Shown: piece by piece, positions 1 through 5,259 of the stretch
Numbering within the stretch: the first letter of the stretch is position 1
Layout of the letters: each line of letters opens with the position of its first letter
Assembly (NCBI GenBank): GCA_946479225.1
Contig: CAMLFI010000095.1
Location: 1-8,297, forward strand
Length of the DNA: 8,297 nt
Source of the DNA: an uncultured Mucilaginibacter sp.
GTDB taxonomy: Bacteria; Bacteroidota; Bacteroidia; Sphingobacteriales; Sphingobacteriaceae
Reading direction: 5' to 3'
The notes under the pieces: generated by a model
Told to the model about the DNA's origin: nothing
Seen by the model: only the letters and a program-made list of their open reading frames with translations
The model's database searches: none
Position numbers and translations under genes: made by a program

Positions 1-49
1 ACGACATCATTCGTCGTGACTGGAGTTCAGACGTGTGCTCTTCCGATCT
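1..49 (+). other. Illumina P7/read-2 adapter remnant (not genomic)
   Basis: Bases 16-49 match the whole TruSeq read-2 adapter, beginning GTGACTGGAG and ending CTCTTCCGATCT. Bases 1-7 (ACGACAT) differ by one base from the end of the P7 flow-cell sequence (ACGAGAT), and the 8 bases at 8-15 sit where an index read would lie. The thrS reading frame on the other strand stays open and conserved down to base 50 and loses ThrS similarity exactly at the junction. This is untrimmed library sequence at a contig end and should be excluded from any biological interpretation. Confidence 0.97.
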
Positions 50-1510
50 CAATTGCCATTTACGCCCGATGGCATCCTTCACCATAAAATCAAGCTTAGG
101 GCCGTAAAATGCGGCCTCACCCAGCTCAACTACAGTATTTAAACCTTTTTCTGCAGCGGCTTCAATTATAGCTGACTCGGCCAGAGCCCAGTTCTCGTCA
201 GTACCGATGTATTTAGCTTTATTTTCAGGATCGCGCAGCGAAATTTGAGCGGTATAATCCTCAAAACCTAAAGCTCCAAATACATATAGTACCAGGTCAA
301 TAACCTTCTTAAACTCCTCCTTTACCTGATCCGGACGACAAAACAAGTGCGCGTCATCCTGAGTAAAGCCACGCACACGGGTTAAGCCGTGCAACTCGCC
401 ACTTTGCTCGTAACGGTAAACGGTACCAAACTCTGCCAAACGTACAGGAAGATCCTTGTAAGAGCGCGGTTTTGTTTTATAGATCTCGCAGTGGTGCGGG
501 CAGTTCATTGGTTTTAAAAAGAACTCCTCACCTTCCTGCGGTGTTTTTATAGGCTGAAAAGAATCGGCGCCATATTTTTCATAGTGACCCGAAGTAACGT
601 ACAGGTTTTTATGCCCGATGTGTGGTGTAATAACCTGCTCGTAGCCGGCTTTAACCTGCGCTTTTTGAAGAAAGTTAGTTAAACGCTCGCGCAAGGCGGT
701 ACCTTTTGGCAACCACAAAGGCAAGCCCATACCCACTTTTTCTGAGAAGGCAAACAGCTCCAGTTCCTTACCCAGTTTACGGTGATCGCGCTTTTTAGCT
801 TCTTCCAAAACACGCAGATATTCAGTCAGTTCGCTTGCTTTAGGGAAAGTAACAGCGTAGATACGGGTAAGCTGTTTACGGGTTTCATCGCCCCGCCTGT
901 AAGCACCTGCAACGCTCATCAATTTAACAGCTTTTACAAAGCCGGTATTGGGGATGTGCGGCCCACGGCACAGATCAGTAAAGTTACCTTGTGTATAAAA
1001 AGTGATGGCACCATCGGGCAGGTCCTTTATCAGGTCCAGCTTGTACTCGTCGCCTTTTTCGGTGAAATAAGCTATCGCGTCGGCTTTGCTAACGGGTTTA
1101 CGGGTAAACTCCTCTTTGGCCTTGGCCAGCTCCAGCATTTTATCTTCTATCTTTTTAAACTCTTCTGATGAAAAAGGCTTGTCGCCAAAATCAACATCAT
1201 AGTAAAAACCGGTCTCAATTGCCGGACCGATACCAAATTTGGTACCCGGATAAAGTGCCTCCAGCGCCTCGGCCATCATGTGGGCGGATGAGTGCCAGAA
1301 GGTTGATTTGCCTTTAACATCGTTCCAGGTCAATAACTTAACCTGCGAATCTTTTTCGATAGCGCGGTTGGCATCCCAAACCTCGCCATCAACTTCGGCA
1401 GCTAATACGTTTCGTGCTAAACCTTCAGAGATAGACAGCGCTATCTGCATAGAAGTAGTTCCCTGTTCGTACTCACGAACGGAACCGTCGGGTAGTGTAA
1501 TCTTGATCAT
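50..1510 (-). CDS. thrS: Threonyl-tRNA synthetase, C-terminus missing (487 codons present)
   Basis: This cytoplasmic class II synthetase joins threonine to tRNA-Thr using ATP. I translated it by hand from ATG at 1510, which is directly preceded by an in-frame TAG, so the start is secure ([17 protein letters not shown]). A TGS domain covers about residues 1-62. The editing domain follows, with the HxxxH motif (H73-SSA-H77) and the FTDLCRGPH motif (C181, H186). The catalytic core begins near residue 245 and shows MNCPHHC (zinc ligand C337), the motif-2 segment VYRYE (R366) and RGFTQDDAH (zinc ligand H388). The frame ends at [11 protein letters not shown]...GRKWQL against the adapter. The usual length is about 640-650 residues, so roughly 160 are missing, including class II motif 3 and the anticodon-binding domain. 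The loss reflects the contig end, not a mutation. Family assignment is near certain. Confidence 0.97.
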
Positions 1511-1559
1511 CTACAAACATGATTTGTCGCCCCTCTCCAACCTCGCCCTTAAAGAGAAA

Positions 1560-1574
1560 GGCTTTTAAAAAGCC
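1560..1574 (-). repeat. 15-bp near-perfect palindrome in the thrS leader
   Basis: GGCTTTT and AAAAGCC form 7-bp arms around one central base, about 50 bases upstream of the thrS start codon. It lies between the candidate promoter and the gene, so it would be in the 5' untranslated leader. It could be a protein-binding dyad. A one-base loop cannot form a normal RNA hairpin without opening inner pairs. Adjacent bases 1530-1559 are a C/T-rich stretch (CCCCTCTCCAACC...) that resembles the 'ctctcc' type of interspersed intergenic repeat I recall from Sphingobacteriaceae genomes; that comparison is from memory only. Confidence 0.45.
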
Positions 1575-1587
1575 ACGGTTTTAAAAT

Positions 1588-1692
1588 TTTACCTTTTAGT
1601 CGATCGCCTACTAACGCGATCTTAATTTTGTGTTGCGAATTTAGGTAATTTATCCGTTAAACAAAACCGATGCGCGGCAAATAAAAGGTAAA
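1588..1692. repeat. 105-bp segment bounded by perfect 11-bp inverted repeats
   Basis: TTTACCTTTTA at 1588-1598 is exactly complementary to TAAAAGGTAAA at 1682-1692. The 83 bases between them hold no open frame worth calling. The enclosed segment includes a promoter-like sequence for thrS. The arms could be terminal repeats of a tiny MITE-like element or two binding sites for one regulator. No convincing target-site duplication is visible at the edges, and the sequence is AT-rich, so coincidence is possible. Confidence 0.4.
1636..1666 (-). promoter_or_regulatory. Candidate Bacteroidota-type promoter for thrS
   Basis: On the minus strand, TTTTG (1666-1662) is followed after 18 bases by TAAATTCG (1643-1636). 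This fits the Bacteroidota -33 (TTTG/TTG) and -7 (TAnnTTTG) pattern with one mismatch in the -7 box. Transcription would begin near base 1630 and give a leader of about 120 bases before thrS. Such AT-rich matches arise easily by chance, so this is tentative. Confidence 0.35.
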
Positions 1693-1735
1693 TATTTGTT
1701 TGTTTTGATGAAGAGAATTGCCTGATAAAAGCTAA

Positions 1736-1906
1736 CTAGTACCGTTCCAACTTTTTTCTTTTCCATTTAAAGGACACCTTATGGCGCTTTAACCTGCTTG
1801 TCCAATTATCAAATTTGCCACCGACCATGGCTGCGCCCCCAAACGCGAAAATGTAGATCACCAGTACTACAAAAATTCCAACTACATAATGTTCCCAATT
1901 TCCCAT
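1736..1906 (-). CDS. Small single-pass basic membrane protein (56 aa), function unknown
   Basis: I found this short frame by translating the gap on the minus strand. It runs from ATG at 1906 to TAG at 1738-1736. An in-frame TGA lies upstream with no other ATG between, so this start is well supported. The protein begins MGNWEHYVVG, then has one strongly hydrophobic segment at about residues 7-29 (YVVGIFVVLVIYIFAF and a glycine-rich end). The remaining 27 residues are very basic (K31, R38, K40, R41, K43, K47, K49, R50, K51, K52, R55). By the positive-inside rule the tail should be cytoplasmic and the N-terminus periplasmic, with no cleavable signal. Codon use and the clean split into a hydrophobic segment and a basic tail suggest a real gene rather than chance. 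I do not recognise a family and propose no function. It lies 72 bases after the KTSC-like gene on the same strand. Confidence 0.7.
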   Translation of the reverse strand: MGNWEHYVVGIFVVLVIYIFAFGGAAMVGGKFDNWTSRLKRHKVSFKWKRKKLERY

Positions 1907-1978
1907 CGCTTCAAATCTTAATGTAAACGCACTAAGTCAAGCATCATGCCAGTAACGGGTAAATGAACAGATATCGCG

Positions 1979-2206
1979 TTAATTCAGCTTTTCCTGGTAT
2001 TTTTCGCGTACATGCTGGTTAATATAGGTGGTAAGCCCCGCTCCTTCCCGGGCTAAACGTTTCATTTGAGTAATATGCGCTTTACCGGTGCTTTGAATAG
2101 TATACAGATATACCGAGCCATCCCTGAATTTTATGCTGATGCCATCGGGTACAATCTCGTAAGCTATAACGCCGGTGTTTTTTTCTGCTGATTGGTAGCG
2201 TTGCAT
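1979..2206 (-). CDS. Small KTSC-domain-like protein (75 aa)
   Basis: The 75-residue product begins MQRYQSAEKN. The order GVIAYE...ISIKFRDGSVYLYTI...(A)REGAGLTTYINQHVREKY resembles the KTSC family (PF13619): a short strand pair ending in a Y-x-Y motif, then a helix, a small glycine-containing turn and a closing I-x-x-x-Y segment. The biochemical role of KTSC proteins is poorly known; some are linked to nucleic-acid or lysyl-tRNA-synthetase contexts. The frame stays open upstream to an ATG at 2290, but that extension would overlap the preceding gene's end, and its first residues (FDFGFRIFNFGF) come from the heptamer repeat array, so I chose ATG 2206. An ATG at 2227 cannot be excluded. It appears cytoplasmic, with no membrane segment in the chosen form. 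Gene reality is likely; the family call is moderate. Confidence 0.7.
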   Translation of the reverse strand: MQRYQSAEKNTGVIAYEIVPDGISIKFRDGSVYLYTIQSTGKAHITQMKRLAREGAGLTTYINQHVREKYQEKLN

Positions 2207-2239
2207 GGCAAAGACAAAGCAAAACATCTGCCAACAAAC

Positions 2240-2274
2240 AAATCCGAAATTGAAAATCCGAAATCCGAAATCAA
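2240..2274. repeat. Five-unit heptamer tandem repeat (AAATCCG type)
   Basis: Five phased 7-bp units read AAATCCG, AAATTGA, AAATCCG, AAATCCG and AAATCAA on the plus strand. On the coding (minus) strand the unit is CGGATTT. The array lies between the LutA-type gene and the KTSC-like gene, and its last unit contains the LutA gene's stop codon (TCA at 2271-2273, read as TGA). The period is exact, with differences only in the last three bases of two units. It may be a slippage-prone array or a member of an interspersed intergenic repeat family. Confidence 0.75.
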
Positions 2275-2999
2275 ACATTCCCCCAACCATGCGTCAGCAC
2301 ATCGGCCAGGTGCATGGTTTTAATAGATAGGTTGTTTTTGTCAATATAGCTTTGCAAGTGCAGCAGGCAGGAGGCATCAGTAGAGATAATATAATCAGCA
2401 CCCGCTTCTATAGCAAAATCAACCTTTTGCTGGGCCATTGCGGCGGATATAGCATCAAACTTAACCGCGAACGTACCGCCAAAGCCGCAGCAAGTATCGC
2501 CTTGCTGCAATTCAACCAATTCTAATCCCAGTACGTTTGATAGCAACTGACGAGGTTCTTCTTTGATCTTGCACTCGCGCAGGGCGCTGCAGCTATCATG
2601 ATAAACAGCTCTACCTTCCAGCTCAGCACCAAATTTGTCAAACTGAATAACGTTCACTAAAAAATCCGATAGTTCAAAAATATTACCTTGTACAGTTCGA
2701 CAATGGTTATGCACCATGGTGTTGGTAAACAGATCGTTATAGTAATTCTTCACCATGCCGGTGCATGATGCTGACGGCGTTACAATCACGCTGTCGTCGG
2801 AAAAACCATCCAGAAATTTACGCCCTACAGTTTTGGCTTCGTCCCAAAAGCCGGCGTTAAATGCCGGCTGACCACAACAGGTTTGCTCGGGATTATAGTG
2901 CACCTCGCACCCTGCCTTTTCAAGCAATTTTATGGTATTAAATGCAGTATCCGGAAAAAGCTGATCTATAAAGCAGGGAATAAACAATTCGGTTTTCAT
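2271..2999 (-). CDS. lutA: LutA/YkgE-type cysteine-rich Fe-S oxidoreductase subunit
   Basis: LutA belongs to the LutABC (YkgEFG) complex that oxidises L-lactate to pyruvate; its CCG domains resemble those of heterodisulfide reductase and glycolate oxidase subunits and bind iron-sulphur centres. The 242-residue length matches the family. Two CCG domains are visible. The first has C9, C41-C42-G (CCGQPAFNAG) and C79 (SASCTG). The second has C137 (YHDSCSALRE), C170-C171-G (CCGFGGTFAVKF) and C211 (DASCLLH). The start is ATG 2999, with an in-frame TAG a few codons upstream. No signal peptide is seen, so it is cytoplasmic or at the inner face of the membrane. No lutB or lutC is adjacent; downstream is a KTSC-like gene and upstream, 64 bases away, the Hint-protein gene. 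Its true partner is therefore unknown, and lactate as substrate is family-level inference. Confidence 0.88.
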   Translation of the reverse strand: MKTELFIPCFIDQLFPDTAFNTIKLLEKAGCEVHYNPEQTCCGQPAFNAGFWDEAKTVGRKFLDGFSDDSVIVTPSASCTGMVKNYYNDLFTNTMVHNHCRTVQGNIFELSDFLVNVIQFDKFGAELEGRAVYHDSCSALRECKIKEEPRQLLSNVLGLELVELQQGDTCCGFGGTFAVKFDAISAAMAQQKVDFAIEAGADYIISTDASCLLHLQSYIDKNNLSIKTMHLADVLTHGWGNV

Positions 3000-3063
3000 C
3001 GCCGGCTAATTTCAGAAAAAGTTTTGAGTAAGTGATAACGCAATGTGTTTAGATGCATCAACA

Positions 3064-4062
3064 TTATTTTTGCAGCACCACAACGCCGTTCATTATAAGC
3101 GTACTACCTTTCTCAGCAACTATGTTATATACCTTTTGTACGCCTTCGGTATGTTCATTTTTTTGCAGAACGCTGTAGGTTTCGTACTTGCCGCTTGCTT
3201 CGTTCAGGCAAAGCACTTGCTCGCCTAATTGTATGTCGCCTATTTTGCTATTGCCGGTTTTAGTAAGCATTGGGTGATTAGGGGTTGCCTTAATCACTTT
3301 TGCAGATAAATTAACATTCAGGCCAGTAGCAGCCTTATGCTCTTTTGCCAGCACCAATACCAATTGCGTAAGCGCATAATTTTCAGGCTCGTGTTCTGTA
3401 AGTTCTTTAACAACGGTAGCCGACGATTGATGTGTAACCGGATCAATGGTAATAATCTTATCACCGCTCTTTACGTCTTTTAATTGTTTTTTTGAGCCGT
3501 TACTCATTGTAACCAACTCATCCCCCGGGAAACAAATAGCAGTGCCATATTTAGCCGATTCCTCTTTAGAAACCTTGCCGCCATTTATTACTTTATACTG
3601 CTGAAAGCTCAATTCTTTGGATAGCACATAAGAAAGTTTGAGTATAAAGTTCTTCTCTACCTTGTTAATGTTATCAATATCATCAAAGTAAACCTCCCAA
3701 ACGGCGGCATCGGCAGTAAAATTAGGTACAAGCGCCTGGTATCTTTTGCCGGTTTCGGATGTATAAAACACCATCAAGCCAATCTCCTGCATACCCTCAC
3801 GGGCGATGAATTTGTACAGGTCTATGCGCTTTTTAAGGCCATCGCTGCCAGTAATAAAGTAGGCCGGGCGACCCTCATATCTATCCAAAACATAGGTGTT
3901 TTCAAATTTAACGTAGGTGTCTTTATCCAGATCGGCAATACTAAAGGTTTTACCTTTTTTATACTCAGCCATCGTTAAAGGCCGTGGATTAGGTGTTGCT
4001 GTTTGAGCAAGCGCAAGGTTTGCGGTAACAACAAAACAAATCATAATTAATAAGCTGCGCAT
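3064..4062 (-). CDS. Secreted protein with C-terminal Hint (hedgehog/intein) domain
   Basis: This 332-residue protein starts with a Sec signal peptide (MRSLLIMICF...LALA, likely cut after A19). Residues 30-176 are a mixed alpha/beta region I do not recognise (RPAYFITGSDGLKKRIDLYKF, AVWEVYFDDID). A Hint domain spans about 177-332. Block A starts at C177 (CFPGDELVTMSNG...LKDVKSGDKI), block B holds T260-P-N-H263, and block F is VYNIVAEKGSTLIMNGVVV. Hint domains carry out an N-S acyl shift at the first Cys and can cut the chain before it. The usual final His-Asn and following nucleophile are absent: the chain ends L330-Q331-K332. Splicing is thus unlikely, but cleavage at I176/C177 is possible. 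I chose ATG 4062 over ATG 4101 because it directly precedes the signal peptide and avoids overlap; it leaves a 10-base gap to the aminotransferase gene, implying an operon. Substrate and target are unknown. Confidence 0.82.
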   Translation of the reverse strand: MRSLLIMICFVVTANLALAQTATPNPRPLTMAEYKKGKTFSIADLDKDTYVKFENTYVLDRYEGRPAYFITGSDGLKKRIDLYKFIAREGMQEIGLMVFYTSETGKRYQALVPNFTADAAVWEVYFDDIDNINKVEKNFILKLSYVLSKELSFQQYKVINGGKVSKEESAKYGTAICFPGDELVTMSNGSKKQLKDVKSGDKIITIDPVTHQSSATVVKELTEHEPENYALTQLVLVLAKEHKAATGLNVNLSAKVIKATPNHPMLTKTGNSKIGDIQLGEQVLCLNEASGKYETYSVLQKNEHTEGVQKVYNIVAEKGSTLIMNGVVVLQK

Positions 4063-4072
4063 AGTAGTATTG

Positions 4073-5236
4073 TTATGATATCTGTTTAAAAGCCTCAGCA
4101 AAGATCTTCATTTCATCCATTGTACCGATGCTTACCCGGCAGTAATGTTGGTCTTTTATTTGCCAGATGCGAATACCAACACCACGTTTACTCATCTCTT
4201 CGGCAAACTTGCGTCCTTCCATCTTAATCGGGAACAGTACAAAGTTAGCAGATGATGGTATGTAAGTATACCCCTCTGCTTTTAATACACTGTACAGATA
4301 CTCTTTTGAGGCGATGGTTTTTTTCAAAGCATCCTGCAAAAAGGCAGTTTCGTTATAGCCTGCTATAGCGCCCGCTACCGTTGTGGCCGACATATTAAAC
4401 GCGCCGGATGTTAAGTTACTCAACATCTCAGTTGTTTTAGGCTGTGCAATTAAATAGCCACAGCGCAGGCCGGCAAAGCCATATAGTTTAGAGAATGTAC
4501 GCGCTACGATAACATTTTGGCCGGCTAAATCGGCACTCATCATACTGGCGGCTTTTGGGTCGGGCAGGTAATCAATATAAGCCTCGTCTACAAAAACAGT
4601 GGCTTTTTTAGATACCCGCTCAATAAAGGCTTTCAATTTTGCCGTATCTAAAACAGTGGCAGTTGGGTTGTTCGGGTTGCAGATGTAAACCAGGCCTGTA
4701 TTGTTGTCTACCTTGGCTTCCATTGCATCCAGGTCAAGTTTAAACTCCGGCGTTAGCGGTACTTTGATCCATTTTCCTCCGAAACCTTCTGCTGTTGATG
4801 GAAGGTCTTCGTATGATGGATCGCCGGTAATGATACTTTTTCCGCCTTTGCTGTACTCCATAGCCGCAGCCAACAACAATGGCGATGAACCGGCATTCAT
4901 CAGGATATTTTCGCGCTTTACACCTTCAAAGGCGGCAATTTTATCAACTAACTGCCCGTAAAGGTCCATCGGATATCTGAAACCAACATCTATCGTATCC
5001 TGAATAGCTTTTTTGACAGCCGGCGACGGACCGAAAGGGTTTTCGTTGGCGCTTAACCGGGCCTTTATCTCAGCCGGAATGCTCTCCAAAAACGTTTGCT
5101 CTTTTATAGCAGTGGTTTTTACTCTTTTCAATACCGGCATTGCCGATAATTTTTCTACGCCACCGCGCAGAAAAGCCGCGCCACCGGCCATTAAAGCGCT
5201 GGTTCTGATCCAGGTTCTGCGATTGATGTTTGCCAT
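4073..5236 (-). CDS. Tat-exported HisC-like PLP aminotransferase
   Basis: This is a fold-type I, PLP-dependent aminotransferase of the histidinol-phosphate aminotransferase family (387 residues, against about 350-360 for cytoplasmic HisC). The core shows LSANENPFGPSP (62-72), CNPNNPT (186-192), VDEAY with D217 for the pyridine nitrogen, RTFSKLYGFAGLRCGY with the Schiff-base lysine K250 and R257, and CRVSIGT with R367 for the substrate carboxylate or phosphate. The extra N-terminus is a Tat-like signal: N5-R6-R7-T-W-I-R followed by a hydrophobic stretch (SALMAGGAAFL). No clear AxA cut site is seen, so it may stay membrane-anchored. Tat export fits a PLP enzyme, which must fold around its cofactor in the cytoplasm. 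The gene lies 23 bases after the oxidase and 10 bases before the Hint gene. No his genes are nearby, so a role in histidine synthesis is unlikely. TAAGGAT just before ATG 5236 may be a weak ribosome site. The substrate is unknown. Confidence 0.88.
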   Translation of the reverse strand: MANINRRTWIRTSALMAGGAAFLRGGVEKLSAMPVLKRVKTTAIKEQTFLESIPAEIKARLSANENPFGPSPAVKKAIQDTIDVGFRYPMDLYGQLVDKIAAFEGVKRENILMNAGSSPLLLAAAMEYSKGGKSIITGDPSYEDLPSTAEGFGGKWIKVPLTPEFKLDLDAMEAKVDNNTGLVYICNPNNPTATVLDTAKLKAFIERVSKKATVFVDEAYIDYLPDPKAASMMSADLAGQNVIVARTFSKLYGFAGLRCGYLIAQPKTTEMLSNLTSGAFNMSATTVAGAIAGYNETAFLQDALKKTIASKEYLYSVLKAEGYTYIPSSANFVLFPIKMEGRKFAEEMSKRGVGIRIWQIKDQHYCRVSIGTMDEMKIFAEAFKQIS

Positions 5237-5259
5237 ATCCTTAAATTTAATATTGTCTG

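Noticed and set aside
782..1568. Plus-strand open frames opposite thrS
   Set aside because: The minus strand is conserved ThrS sequence throughout; the plus-strand frames have no recognisable motifs and are shadows.
1511..1735. T-box riboswitch or other known leader RNA upstream of thrS
   Set aside because: T-boxes belong mainly to Gram-positive bacteria, and no T-box core or terminator/antiterminator pair was seen; only a palindrome and an inverted repeat are visible.
2207..2290. Longer start for the KTSC-like protein at ATG 2290
   Set aside because: The added residues translate the heptamer repeat and overlap the upstream gene's stop; they look like low-complexity artefact.
3064..4062. 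A true intein or a polymorphic-toxin delivery protein
   Set aside because: There is no C-terminal extein, no terminal Asn plus nucleophile and no toxin domain after the Hint region; the protein ends directly after block F.
4063..4101. Longer start for the Hint protein at ATG 4101
   Set aside because: It would overlap the aminotransferase gene and place 13 polar residues before a clean Sec signal peptide that starts at ATG 4062.
4073..5236. Housekeeping histidinol-phosphate aminotransferase (hisC)
   Set aside because: It has a Tat-like N-terminal extension and no his genes nearby; the neighbours are exported proteins, so the symbol hisC was not given.
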